Source: Mytilus trossulus (Eukaryota > Mollusca > Bivalvia > Mytilida > Mytilidae). Taken from it: 64,000 bases of DNA. The position numbers were made by a program, and so were the translations under genes. The DNA lies in NCBI RefSeq assembly GCF_036588685.1, contig NC_086377.1, forward strand, positions 70,500,283 through 70,564,282. Direction: 5' to 3'. The notes beneath the pieces were generated by a model, which did not search any database, was not told the DNA's origin, and worked only from the letters and a program-made list of their open reading frames with translations. Below, piece by piece: positions 11,147-21,555 of the stretch. Every line of letters begins with the position of its first letter. Position 1 is the first letter of the stretch.

Positions 11147-11375
11147 AATTGTTATTATATTTAAATCGATTTTAATTTTTATCACGTTATTTTACTGTTG
11201 ATTTTTATTTGTATATACTCAATTTGCTTTAGTCAAGAATTTTAGTATATTGAAGGACCTTTTGTCTTATTTTAAAAATATGCTTTAAATTGTAAAAATA
11301 GTCGAATTAGCTCTCGCCGCGATATAGCCTTTTTGTGCTAATGCGGCGTAAAGCAACCAACAATCAATCAATCAA
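11147..11375 (+). other. LINE 3' UTR with terminal stem-loop and shared tail
   Basis: Near the end, CGCCGC (11315-11320) pairs with GCGGCG (11343-11348); inside, TAGC pairs with GCTA around a ctttttgt loop. Directly after the stem comes taaagcaaccaacaatc and tandem tcaa. The SINE family carries the same arrangement with a different stem sequence. In LINEs studied biochemically such 3' hairpins are recognised by the cognate reverse transcriptase; here that role is inferred. Confidence 0.75.
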
Positions 11376-11388
11376 TCTTCACGGAATA

Positions 11389-12159
11389 TCTTCCTTAAGG
11401 TGGCTCGTGGGTACAAAAATTTTAGCAAAAACTTAAACCTTGATTTTTTCATTACATATCTTATTTATTACTCTGATAGTTGTTACTTTATGATATGGTA
11501 CGAAAAACAACCCAAAAAATGATTTGGTTTGGCCCCAGATGACTTTCAAAATTGAAAACGCTCCATATTATCTCCCTTTGATGCAAAAATGCCATTTTTT
11601 GGCCTTAAATTTGAAAAATCTTTTTTAACTCATCGGCGACCTACATTTTTTATTATTGTTTTCAAATAAGCTATAAATTAAATAATTGTAAAATTTAAGC
11701 GATTTCTAATATAAGTTGTTTTTTTTTATTTCGATATTTCCTCTTTTTCTCCTATTAGTTCAACAGGAAAAAAACAGAAAATTGTGGCCTTGCACTCTTT
11801 GATTGTGGGGTTGACTTTCTTGGAGGTCTAAAGTTTTCCTCTACAATAAAGCAATCACAAATTATCCAGTGTTTCTGTCACTTGTATACAATTTTTCAAT
11901 AAAACTTTGATTACTTGTCAATTTTAAGACAGCTTACACAAAATATAAACATGTTAATGTTGCATAATTCAGTAATGTCAGTCATATGGGATTATTTCGA
12001 TACACTAGGGCTTTTACTTTATATTTAATAATAAACATTTTTTAATATTGTACTTGTTAAAAACTGCGCAGGAAATGTTCCTTTATGAAATATTGAAATC
12101 TTAAATCAAAATGTAGTTAAATTCACCTGAATTGTCAGCGATCATTCTTTCCTTTTTTT
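11389..12159. other. No gene recognised; possible MITE end
   Basis: AT-rich. It begins ttaaggtggctcgtgggtac, which resembles the TTAA-flanked terminal repeat at 59859 (ttaaggtggtatggg), but I found no matching inverted end nearby. Confidence 0.35.
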
Positions 12160-12169
12160 TCAAGCTGTA

Positions 12170-12181
12170 ATTTCCCCCCGC

Positions 12182-12212
<31 letters not shown>

Positions 12213-12633
12213 GGGTGACTGGGGAATAGAAATATGGTCACTTGGTCTTCCTCCGACCGGCAGTAAAACGCTTGCCGAAGTGGGGCGTCCGTTTGGCTGT
12301 GCGGGATGTATCAAGTTCGCAGTCACGTCCGGTCAGAAGGGGGACGATAAATCCGATGCCTCGTGTAAGGAGAGTGCCACGCTCTTTGAACGTTAAGAAC
12401 CTTTGCGACAACTCTTTGAGGGGTCCGTAGGTGGCCTGTTGCAAGGCAAAATTTCTGTCCCTATCCAATATACCCTCATTTTCCAGTGGCAGTCCAAATT
12501 TCCCCGACCATCATCCTAGATGGCCTCTATTACAACAACCTACCTATTGTATTTATTGTTAACTTGTTCTCGTCCTGAATATGCATGAAATATTTGCCAC
12601 TGGACGTTAAGCAACCAACAATCAATCAATGAA
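12170..12633 (+). mobile_element. SINE copy with expanded poly-C head
   Basis: Flanked by tcaagctgta at 12160-12169 and 12634-12643. Same body and tail as the copy at 4657. The 5' head, ctcccc or acccc in other copies, is here a C-rich tract ending in C30 (12181-12210), so the extra length is a microsatellite expansion. The CGTCC/GGACG stem before the tail is intact. Confidence 0.85.
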
Positions 12634-12643
12634 TCAAGCTGTA

Positions 12644-12933
12644 TTTTTTTCATAAGGACTCAAAAACTCAAAAGCATTATCCTAGAATCAGTATTTAAAC
12701 ACTATTACTACATTATCTTGGAGCAGAACATTTGTGATAGTCTGTTACCAGAAGTTTGAGGGCTTAGGAAAATATTGCTATAGCAAACCTTCCCAAAAAT
12801 AAAGTAGTAAAGATATTTTGTTTTCGATTTTCAACCTATCTTAATTGGCGGCATATTTGATTTTAACATGTTCAAACAAAAGGACAATTTTTTATGAAAC
12901 TTTCTTTTATGATACATTAACTTTATATTTTAC
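12644..12933. other. No feature recognised
   Basis: AT-rich spacer; downstream flank of the minus-strand exon at 12934-13074. Confidence 0.4.
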
Positions 12934-14796
12934 CTTTAGAATCACTGTGGTCATTTAGCAATCTCAAAGGAGGCCTCACTTCTCTTGGCTGTTCCACCCC
13001 ATCCTCTTCATTTGTGTCCACATTTGATGTATGTATGGATCTAGCCCTTCTTCCAAGGGCCTTGTCAAAATCATCTATTGAAATTAATATATATTTACAT
13101 TAAATGCTTATCACAGTTCACTATAAAATCCATCAACCACGGTAAATATACAAATATACTTTTTCAACTTCTATGAAAATTGCCGCTAGGCCGAAAATTT
13201 AAAAGCTTTAATATCTGATTTTCATTCAAAGCTATTACTATAGCAGGGCTAACAAATTCCCATTTTACATTATTAGGGTCCCGACTTTAGTCGGGTTGCC
13301 CTATAATGAGCAGTCTGTCCGTCCGTCCGTAACACTTTAACTTTGTGTCCGCTCCATATCTAGAAAACCATTATGATTTCATACTTTATACTTTACATGT
13401 TTATTAACAACCACCAAAGGGCGTGTCAAGATGTATGTACAACTTTCTAGGTCAAAGGTCAAGATAAAAAAAACTTTGGTTTCAGTTGACAACCCTGTGT
13501 CCTGTGGTGATGATCGTGTCCGCTCTATATCTTGAGAACCTTTGATTTCAAAGTTTATACTTGACATCCATTTAAACCAACACCAGAGGGTGTGTCATGA
13601 TGTATGTAGAACTGTCTAGGTCAAAGGTCAAGGTCAAAAACTTTGGTTTCAGTTGACAACCCTGTGTCCTGTGGTGAAGATCATGTCCGCTCCATATCTG
13701 GATAACCTTTATGATTTCAAAGTTTATACTTGACATCCATTTTAACCACCATCAGAGGGCATGTCATGATGTATGTACAACTTCATAGGTCAAAGGTCAA
13801 GTTAAAAAAACTTTGGTTTTAGTTGACAACCCTGTGTCCTGAGTTGAAGATTGTGTCCGCTCTATATCTTGGGAACCGTTATGATTTCAAATATTATACT
13901 TGACATCCATTTTAACCAACACCAGAGGTTGTGTCATGATGTATGTACAACTTCGTAGGTCAAAGGTTTGTCGGTCTGTTGGTCTGTCCATCGCTTACAA
14001 TTTTGATTCACACTATATTTATTTACCCAACGTTATTGACAGCGGGGCCAACAGAGATGGCTTCCATCTTAATGATATCTAGTTTTTTTCAGTATCCGTA
14101 ATGGGGTCACAGTTAAATAAATGACTTCAAGGCCGCATGATTTATTTAAATATTTCACCTACATTGATTTAAAGAAACAATTATGATTAGATCATGATTT
14201 AAACAGTTATGTTTTCAAACCAAATCTCAATATCTGTGACTTAATAATTCATGAATACCAGTATAACTAAATATCCTGATTGGATGTATGGTCCATAATT
14301 CTTTGTCAGGAATTTCTCCCTTCTTTGCCTTCTGGACTTGGTTCTTCTTTGACTTTGGCCAATAACAAAACATGCCCTTAAAAAAGGTATCAGCCCATTA
14401 GTATATTCTACATTTAATTAGTTTTTTTCTAAATATCTGACATCACTGACTTGTGTTTCTAATATTTTAAATGTTTTTACTTAATTGAAAATATATACAA
14501 TCTATCAAAGTCTATTTACATGTAATTAATCAGAAACTTTAAAAGTGCATTCACAACTGTTCTCTATTAATGGCTATGCAAGAGATATTGACAACAGTTC
14601 TCCATTAACCAATTTAATGACAAGAGATATTACATTATACCAACTTTAATTATCAATCGACGATCTATTTCAGTATATCAACTAATAAACATACAAGAAC
14701 ATATTTAACCTCATCTTCACTCGTTATCCAGCTCTTGTGGACAATCTCATCAGACAATTCCTCTGTAAACTCCACAACTATGTATTCAAATGTCAT
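12934..14796 (-). CDS. Three exons of a VVEF/CYWP/HPIR-module gene (DUF4806-type?)
   Basis: Three minus-strand exons join in phase: 14796-14710 (acceptor-like ttcag before ATG, donor gttaaa), 14376-14268 (acceptor tttttaag, donor gttata) and 13074-12934 (acceptor tttcaatag, donor gtaaaa). Exon 1 reads MTFEYIVVEFTEELSDEIVH..., exon 2 GMFCYWPKSKKNQVQKAKKG...LWTIHPIR, exon 3 DFDKALGRRARS followed by an acidic stretch. The order VVEF - CYWP - WT.HP(V/I)R - DKA matches an N-terminal module that I recall from animal proteins carrying a C-terminal DUF4806 or similar domain; function is not established. Phases are 0, 1 and 1. Later exons are not identified; the LINE at 5.2-11.4 kb lies downstream and may sit in an intron. 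A 169-bp array occupies the intron between exons 2 and 3. Confidence 0.5.
13280..13975 (+). repeat. Tandem array, 169-bp core x4, with hairpin end
   Basis: The string gtcaaagg recurs at 13451, 13620, 13789 and 13959 (periods 169, 169, 170). The array opens with the hairpin cccgactttagtcggg (7-bp stem, 2-nt loop), nested in agggt...ccct, and then gtccgtccgtccgt. The left hairpin has the same geometry as the one at 3640 but different sequence. Pearl/HINE-like class is inferred. Confidence 0.75.
13449..13799 (+). promoter_or_regulatory. DR1 nuclear-receptor motifs repeated in the 169-bp array
   Basis: AGGTCAAAGGTCA, a perfect AGGTCA direct repeat with 1-bp spacing, occurs at 13449-13461, 13618-13630 and 13787-13799; a fourth at 13957-13969 ends in TT. 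The second is followed at once by another AGGTCA (13631-13636). DR1 is the consensus for HNF4/RXR/PPAR-type receptors. The sequence match is direct; binding is not shown. Confidence 0.6.
13976..14267. other. No feature recognised
   Basis: Intronic spacer between the array and the exon at 14268-14376. Confidence 0.35.
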
Positions 14797-15819
14797 CTGA
14801 AATATATAGTAATTTGCTATTATTGATGAAGATAATTGCATGTATAATTGTATATAAGGTCTGGAAATTATGAGAATCTCGACCAAATGTGTTTTGTCAT
14901 CATCAGATGAGTACATGTATATATAATACATGTTGCAAAATATGACAGAAATATAAAGTTTACAAATATCAGAGCTGCATGTAATTATACGGCCAAATAA
15001 AATAATACATTTAAGGTTTCTGTTTTCCTATAGCAACAAATGTTTGATCCAGTGATATTGTTGGCCTTTTTCAAAACTACCTCTACCTGTTTACCCTTTT
15101 TTATTGGGAAAATGTGTCACTTTCATCAAATTCGGAAATTTAAAATAAACCATGAATTTGACTGACACTTCAATTTACAGAGTCAAACCCTGCTTTAAAA
15201 TAAGACCCCATTTTGTCAGTAATGATACATGTACGTACTCATGATACAAAAATAGACCCTCAAATGTAGTCATTTTAAGCAAGAAAATTGTTTAAATAAG
15301 CATGATGAGTGTTTTTCAGTTTGTATTCATGCACACTTACTACTGAGACTGCACTGTTTCGGGAAAAAAGTTGTCCTTCTGGGAATATTTTTGTTTTCAA
15401 ATTGAGATTCTTCTCCAGGGGAAAAAGCCTTTATTCTCCAATAAATTAAGGCAAACAATAGCACTGGTATCTACCCTTACTTTTGTAAGTATTTGAACTG
15501 TTTTTTGTCATTCCTTTCACATGCTCACGGCTTAGGAATAGCACATATTATTTGATTTGACATGTTATTGTTATAAAAATGACATACCTGTTAAAAATCA
15601 TGCAACACTGCTAAAAAACAACTCCATGCTGGTGATCATGCTCATTTCGTATCATTATAGCCTGTTTTTCAACATTCTGTACAGCAATTTTCTTCATAAT
15701 AGCATCTTAATGATTACATTTCATTGCACCAATTAATCTGGAGTCACAAGGGTCTTGAAATAAAGATGATGGGCGTCTAAATATTCGACAAAGAAATGTC
15801 ATTGCTGTCAGAATCTTGT
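14797..15819. other. No gene recognised
   Basis: AT-rich with dense stops. Upstream flank of the ATG exon at 14796. Confidence 0.4.
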
Positions 15820-16120
15820 TCATTTGTTTTCTCCAACTATTTCACAGCAAGAATTATCATTTAATATAAAGGCATTATTTGGTTTCCTAGGTGTCACTTT
15901 TCTGGCAAAATTATTAAGTTTACAAGTTTTTGTAGTGTTTTCCATCTCATAGACCCTTTTGACAATTTGAGTTAGTGGACTCTTTCCAGAATGCACCATT
16001 TTCTTCAGATTTTGCATAAAATTTTCATATGGAAAGGCACTAAATTTATCTAAATGTCCCAGCTCAGAAACACCATCAGCAATATGCATCATATTGTTGT
16101 GAGATATGTTTCATTTTTGA
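15820..16120 (-). pseudogene. CACTA-type transposase remnant (DUF4218 region)
   Basis: Minus-strand frame reading ISHNNMMHIADGV, then LGHLDKFSAFPYENFMQNLK and SPLTQIVKRVYE. This is the order of the DUF4218-type segment in CACTA/EnSpm transposases (NxHxLLHLxDDV, GPLDxxSAFPFEN, NPLxQVxxR). No catalytic DDE part is seen next to it; the frame upstream of ISHNN is broken. The 90-residue ORF ends at 15820. It is a fragment; the rest of such an element is not found, though related pieces lie at 34723-35052 and 46948-48178. Confidence 0.65.
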
Positions 16121-16617
16121 AGTTCCTCACTGACAAATTTTCAAAATTATATGTATTATCTAATTGCACACTTGAAACTAATGCATCACATAGCGTAATT
16201 CTTATTTGGTTGGTGTTGTCCACCACAATTATGTCTTGGAGATTTGCCATAGAGCATTTGTACTTTAGGGATTTCAATTTTCATTACCATGGCTGTTGTT
16301 GAAAGCTGAAAAGAGATAAGAAAAAAAAACCATGTAGAATGAGCGTGTTAGGGATCAACCATTAAGGGGGGGGTTACGTTTTTTTTTGTCAAAGTCGGAA
16401 TTTATTTTTTTATTTTTTCAATGTGGTCAAACCAATTACATTTTTCAAATTTTAACACTATAGGTTTATATATATATATATCTTATTTATTTAAATGTAT
16501 TGAATGAATTTCATGCAATATAGTTTATTCAAATTTGTGATTTGTACGGGATTATAGGATTAACATCTTCAAACACAATGAAAACAAGAGTGGACACAGA
16601 TGTGTGTGGATAGTATT
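16121..16617. other. No gene recognised
   Basis: AT-rich, with a short G-run (ggggggg near 16370). The open frame at 16089-16277 on the minus strand abuts the CACTA remnant but has no motif that I know. Confidence 0.35.
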
Positions 16618-17235
16618 ATGCATTCAGGGGTTGAATTTCAGATTTTTTTGTGTACCGGCCAGCCGGACCAGTGGACTGAAAATTCTATTGGTCCTGCAAA
16701 AATGACATTTAACAAAGTCAAACATAAATTAAAGATGTTTACTTTTATTGTGGTGCCTTTGTTTACATATATTATACATTTTCCATAGAAGTTATTGTAT
16801 GTGATTGTGATAAAAGTTAATAGTATTCATTATCAAAATCAGGACCAAGAACTGTAAAAATGTCGTCATTGTCTTCAACATCATCATCTTCATGGCGACC
16901 ATAGGGTGCCAAGTGGATGTCTGGAACGCTGTCCAGAAATATTCATTTAAATACTTGGCAGTGTATCAAATGAGCGGTGGTTTCACATTATCCAAAAAGT
17001 TTTACTTTTTGTTTATTATAAAGAACGCCCACCAATATAATAATTAACTTAATCAATTGCATTACCTTCAGTACTGTGTTATTGATTTTTCAGGTAATTT
17101 GTAATGTAAACAACTGAGATTGTGATGCAATCAGAGATTTTTATCGAAAATTTTCAACTGGTCCGCCAGACCACCAGCTGACAAAATCTACTGGTTCCGG
17201 ACCAGTGGACCAGCACCTATTTCGAACTCTGTGCA
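16618..17235. repeat. Possible element with imperfect inverted ends
   Basis: The left end (atgcattcaggggttgaatt, then ccggaccagtggac) and the right end (...ccggaccagtggaccagc, then cgaactctgtgcat) resemble each other in inverted orientation at the very tips, with ccggaccagtggac in direct orientation inside. No TSD is clear. Likely an old non-autonomous transposon. Confidence 0.35.
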
Positions 17236-17567
17236 TTACAAAGTATTGCATAAAACCAGGTTTTGAAATTAATGCAGGAGTTAATGCAGAAAACAGAAGA
17301 CTTACTCAGGCCTAAAAAAAAATGTTGTGTTTCCGGTCACCCGATCGACCGTCCTTCAGACCCCCGACTCAAAAGTTTTTAAAGCTGTTGTGGGACATTT
17401 TTTTTTTATCTATTGACCGTTTTTTCTGAAAGAAAATAAAAAAATTCTAAGTCCCTCGATCTTTTTAGCGCCTCAAAAGAAAACAATTAACGTCTGTAAT
17501 CCACATACAACATACTGTCCAGATTTGCAAATATAGCAACACAAACATCAAATTAAAACCCAAAACA
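17236..17567. other. No gene recognised
   Basis: Mixed sequence with an AT-rich second half; the Ty3-like frame begins after it. Confidence 0.35.
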
Positions 17568-18083
17568 ATGATTGGATGTGCAATGACCCAAAACGACTCC
17601 GCACATGACAAAGAGACAGCAGAAGTTAACAGTCAAACAGTGTGTCCTGTTACCAAAAATGATTATTTGGGAAAGATGGATGTCAGATCTTTAACAAGCG
17701 AACAGCAACTGCAATTAAAAGACGTTATATCAAAATACAGCGACACATTAAGTAAAGGCGAAGATGATATAGGATTTTGTAATAAAATAGAACATCAAAT
17801 ACCAACGGCAGATGACGTACCAATTAGAGTACCGCATAGACGGATTCCTCCGAATCAGTGGTCGGAAGTCCGAGAATACCTACAGAATGCACTGAAAATG
17901 GGAGTAATTCAAACTCATAGCATCATTTTGGAGGAAGATGAAGAGCAATTATTCATTATATCTGAAGTTTTTATACTACTGAAGTTTGAAAAGTTTGTAC
18001 AAAAATGGCTACTGAAAAGGTCATTAACCTTAAAGAAGAGCCATTTCTGTCATTTTTATTGCTCTTGTAATGTACACAAATAG
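17568..18083 (+). pseudogene. Ty3/mdg4-type Pol stub (protease-RT linker)
   Basis: Residues about 35-115 read LTSEQQLQLKDVISKYSDTL, IEHQIPTADDVPIRVPHRR and YLQNALKMGVIQ. This is the conserved lead-in to the reverse transcriptase of Ty3-type LTR retrotransposons (a short H-I-x-T/P...R.PYRRIPP....V...L..M...G.I). Right after GVIQ (about 17913), where the RT palm should start, the similarity stops and unrelated sequence continues the frame to 18083. No protease, integrase or LTR is found nearby, so only a stub remains. Confidence 0.7.
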
Positions 18084-18284
18084 AATTGAAAAATTAAATT
18101 ATTTGGTAAATTGCAAACAACAGATTATTTTCCCAAAAACAATCATTTTCAACAACAGATCATGACTATAACATACAATGGTAAGAGTTGAAAGAAAGGT
18201 TTCATTGCCTCAATTTGGAATGTGAGATATTACTAAAATCTCAATCTTGTATTGAAATTTAATAGAGATCCATTCACATAAACC
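18084..18284. other. No feature recognised
   Basis: AT-rich spacer between the Pol stub and a repeat fragment. Confidence 0.3.
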
Positions 18285-18470
18285 GTTGTATAAAACCTAG
18301 AAACGAGAAACACGTAAGAAAGAGATCCACAAACAACACCACTAATCATCAGGATCCTGACTTAGGACAGGTGCAAACAAATACATTGGGTTTTCATTTT
18401 TAAATAGGTACCGACCTTCATCCTTTACTGAAACCAGAGTGTAACATCACAACATTGTTTTTTTTAAACC
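18285..18470 (+). repeat. Interspersed family A, fragment
   Basis: Contains gaaacgagaaacacgta, then tcctgacttaggacaggtgc and a tail ending cataacatcacaac-like. It matches the second half of the copy at 26596-27030 in the same orientation. The family is extremely common in mussel DNA by recall. Confidence 0.55.
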
Positions 18471-20034
18471 ACTGCTACAGACTTTTTAAATATGTCACTT
18501 GTATTACAATTGCTATTTAAAAAATAAACTATATTTCAGGAACAATCAGAAGAATCTTATGCAAATGCTGTGGCAAAACACAACAACTCACTGCCGACCA
18601 TCTGATTGACATGATCAAAATAAAAAAGTTTTGGTGACAGGGGCAGCAATAAAAGACAGTTGTCTGAGGATATTGTTCAACAATCTGAAAGCTTTGTTTT
18701 TGATTGCCAAGGTAATATAAAGCTTTTAATTTTAATTGACAGTTATACATGTATTTACATATAAATCAGGGGTTTGTACAAAAATTGAAGATAAAAGAGA
18801 TGATTTTTTTCCTATAGTCGTGATCATCATTTTTTAGATGGTGACTTTAACCTGAAGCGGGATGTACCGTCGTAAGAACAGCTGGACAGATGCACATGTA
18901 TTTTTTATAATCAAAGTACCTAACGATAGTTGTGGCTAAATTAAACCCTCAGAAGTTCAATTAACCAAGTAGTTTAAACAAAACTTAAAATAGAGAGGGG
19001 GGTGGGAGGTACAATTCTCATCTTAAACTGATGAACATTATTGTTTTAGTTTAGAGCTACAATTGTATTATATAATAATCAAGATATAAATCTTAAAAAA
19101 ATTATTCAGGTTTTGGTCAAAAGAAGAGAATGAGTTCATAGAAAATGTTGAAAATAAAAAAATCATCAAACAATAATATGTCCATAGTACACTTACTTTA
19201 TCATTACCTTATCATTTTCTATGTTCAGTCAACCATGAAATTGGCATAATAACAGTAATTTGGCATTAAAACTTAAAAGATCATATCAATGGGAACATGT
19301 GTAGTAAGTTTCAAGTTGTTTGGACTTCAACTTCATAAAAAACTATAAACTCGACCAAAAGCTTTAAACTGCAGCAGAACAAAAGAAAATGAAACATGAG
19401 GACGCACAGACCAGAAAACAAAACTCTATAGTCATAGCTAAAGCATACAAATCATCCCATCATTATTAAACAGATCCACATGTACACTTTAGTGAAATAT
19501 AACGAAATTGAACCATTTTATAACATGAAATAAGAAATACGTTCCCTCATTAAATCTTGTTGAATACAACGAACATATATGTACAAATGTACATGTACAC
19601 AGTATGCATGTTGCTTCATGTCCATACATCTTGAAAATTCAAATAAACACTAAACGGTTTGAAATTTTAACATGGCTAAAAAAAAGATGTGGGTTTCCTA
19701 TTACCATGATTACATTTTTGAAAAATAGTAGGGTAGGTTAGGTTGGTAGGGATTTTTTTTATTTTACCATTTTTTAAAGTTGATATTGAGTTTATTGAGT
19801 GCTTGTTGAAAAATGACTCAAAACAATTTAGATAGGGCTTTTGTATGAGCTTAAGAAACTGAACTAAAAGTGAGGCTCTGCCACTGTACTTATATTGTGT
19901 TTATCCTGAAAATACTCCCAACGCTAAAAAATAAATCGTTGTCTCCTATTTCTCAAAAGAAATCAACGGAGTTGTAATAAAAACCGTGAAGAGAATCGGA
20001 AAACAAAAACAACATATTTGTATACCTGTTATTT
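18471..20034. other. No gene recognised
   Basis: AT-rich, stop-dense. Short open frames (for example minus 18529-18750) lack motifs. Confidence 0.4.
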
Positions 20035-20262
20035 GTACGAGAACAAGTAAACAATATATACAAAAGGTAGAACCAGTTATATCATTAGAGGCCCACGGGT
20101 ATGATAGTTGGGGAAATTTGGACTGCCACTGGAAAATGAGTTTAACTGAATAGAAACAGAAAGTTTGCCTTGCAAAAGGCCACCCCTTAAAGAATTGCTG
20201 CAAGGGTACTTAACATGCAAAGAGCATCCATCAAATTTAACATCCCCATTCTGTTCAGACAC
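20035..20262 (-). mobile_element. Old SINE fragment
   Basis: Recognisable by (plus strand) gtacgagaacaagt, ggggaaatttggactgccac and gccttgcaaaaggccacc. Many substitutions and small indels; neither the 3' tail nor the 5' head is intact. Same family as 4657-5085. Confidence 0.7.
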
Positions 20263-20510
20263 CCTGCAAATGATAGACATGTACATTCTATTGTTGGTGT
20301 GTACATGTAGTTTGAACTCACAAATCTTGTTTTTGTTTAATGTTTTCTTAACTACAATTCATTTTTTATACTAGGTCTAATTGAGACAAACTCTATCTGT
20401 GTAAATTGACATTTGTCCATCTGGAAAAGCCAGGCCAGCCTATCATGAAGCAACTTAATGACAGTTACAGCAATTATGTTAAGTTAATGCAACGCAATAT
20501 CAGTTCTTAG

Positions 20511-21170
20511 AATGTTTGATCACCTCAATGTCCAGATGTTTTCTATGAGGACTTATAACAGACTACAGTCTTTATATGTTTCACCAGCAGCTACCATGAC
20601 CTGGGATTCCGAACAGTCCAGTTTGCTACAGCAATTGAGAGGGTCTGATGTTATATTAGGAGGTGATGCAAGGCGTGATTCCCCCGGTTATTCTGCCAAG
20701 TATTGGTCGTACACCCTAATGGACCTACAGATAAAGAAAATCCTTGACTTCCAATTGATACAGGTAAAAATAGGCTTTAATATCTTTAAAATATGTACAT
20801 AAATAAAAATTAACAGACATCTTGTAAAAACAAGAAGATGTGGATTAATTGCCAATGAGACAACTCTAAAGCTGAGAAAAAATTACATGAAGTTAATTAT
20901 AAGGCAATGTACAGTGAGTCTTCAATAATGAGCAATACCCACACTGCTAAATCAACAATGAGGGGGAAATACTATAAAAAAAACTAAGGAAATAAGTTTA
21001 TATTTCTCTTTTGATTTTCTATTTTTTTTTCTAAATGCTCTTATATTCTTGTATATTTAATTAGCTAGATAATTTGAAATTTATGTCTATTTGAGATACC
21101 ATATATTTTATCTTATTTTGTAGAGCAACGAGGTGAAAGGTTTGAAATTTGAAAATAATATTGACTATTT
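20511..21170 (+). CDS. Exons of a DDE-like transposase-derived gene (Kolobok-like?)
   Basis: Exon 20511-20763 (acceptor cagttcttag, donor gtaaaa) encodes NVQMFSMRTYNRLQSLYV... and then GGDARRDSPGYSAKYWSYTL-MD...KILDFQLIQ. The GDxRxDSPGxxAKYxxYTLMD signature belongs to a DDE-type transposase-like family widespread in animals; I associate it with Kolobok-type elements but am not certain. The next exon begins at 21124 after ttattttgtag and continues QSNEVKG, the expected continuation; its end is unclear and the frame after it degrades. An interspersed repeat fragment lies in the intron. Earlier exons (DNA-binding part) are not identified. The Asp of GDxR is a likely catalytic residue, by inference. 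Confidence 0.55.
20825..20965 (+). repeat. Interspersed family A, fragment
   Basis: Starts aagaagatgtggattaattg, then ccaatgagacaactct and tcttcaataatgagcaatac. It is diverged and truncated, and lies in the intron of the DDE-like gene. Confidence 0.6.
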
Positions 21171-21555
21171 TTTTTGTAGATTATGTTCTGTTGATCAAGC
21201 AAGCTGTTGTTTCCAGAAGGGGACATGACTTCTCGTCCTCATCAAATGCTGCAGGGGATGTAAAGAGACTTCAAAACCATTTTCCGGTCAGTTTGACAGA
21301 CATTCGAGCCATTCCAAAAGGCAGACCTCATTGCTAGACACAGGTCCCGATTTCAGAGATAGAGGAAAATTATTGAGATCAGTTAAATGGTGTATGCACA
21401 TTGGAAATTTGTTCAGGAAATCTATAATCTGGGGGGGGTTACATCATTTTGTCAACCTAATCTAATGATAAATCAAAATAAAATTCCATTTGACCAGCAG
21501 TTAGATGGTTCAACAGGAAGACTGTCAGGACAATTGTATTGATTTTTGTACGAGA
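21171..21555. other. Unassigned coding-like stretch and spacer
   Basis: The frame to 21337 includes VVSRRGHDFSSSSNAAGDVK and RAIPKGRPHC. I cannot connect it to a family. The rest is spacer. Confidence 0.25.

Larger units (their letters stand above)
5208..11375 (+). mobile_element. Full-length non-LTR retrotransposon (I-group, Nimb-like)
   Basis: A 6168-bp LINE flanked by a perfect 13-bp target duplication, tcttcacggaata, at 5195-5207 and 11376-11388. Order: 5' UTR about 600-750 bp (5208-5802 or to 5955), ORF1 with three zinc knuckles, ORF2 with apurinic-type endonuclease, reverse transcriptase, RNase H and a C-terminal Cys/His motif, then a 229-bp 3' UTR ending in a stem-loop and tandem tcaa units. 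An RNase H domain plus CCHC ORF1 points to the I superfamily; Nimb elements, which I know from molluscs, fit best, but a phylogeny would be needed. Intact ORF2 and identical TSDs suggest recent insertion. The 5' UTR presumably holds the internal promoter; I could not identify one. Confidence 0.9.
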
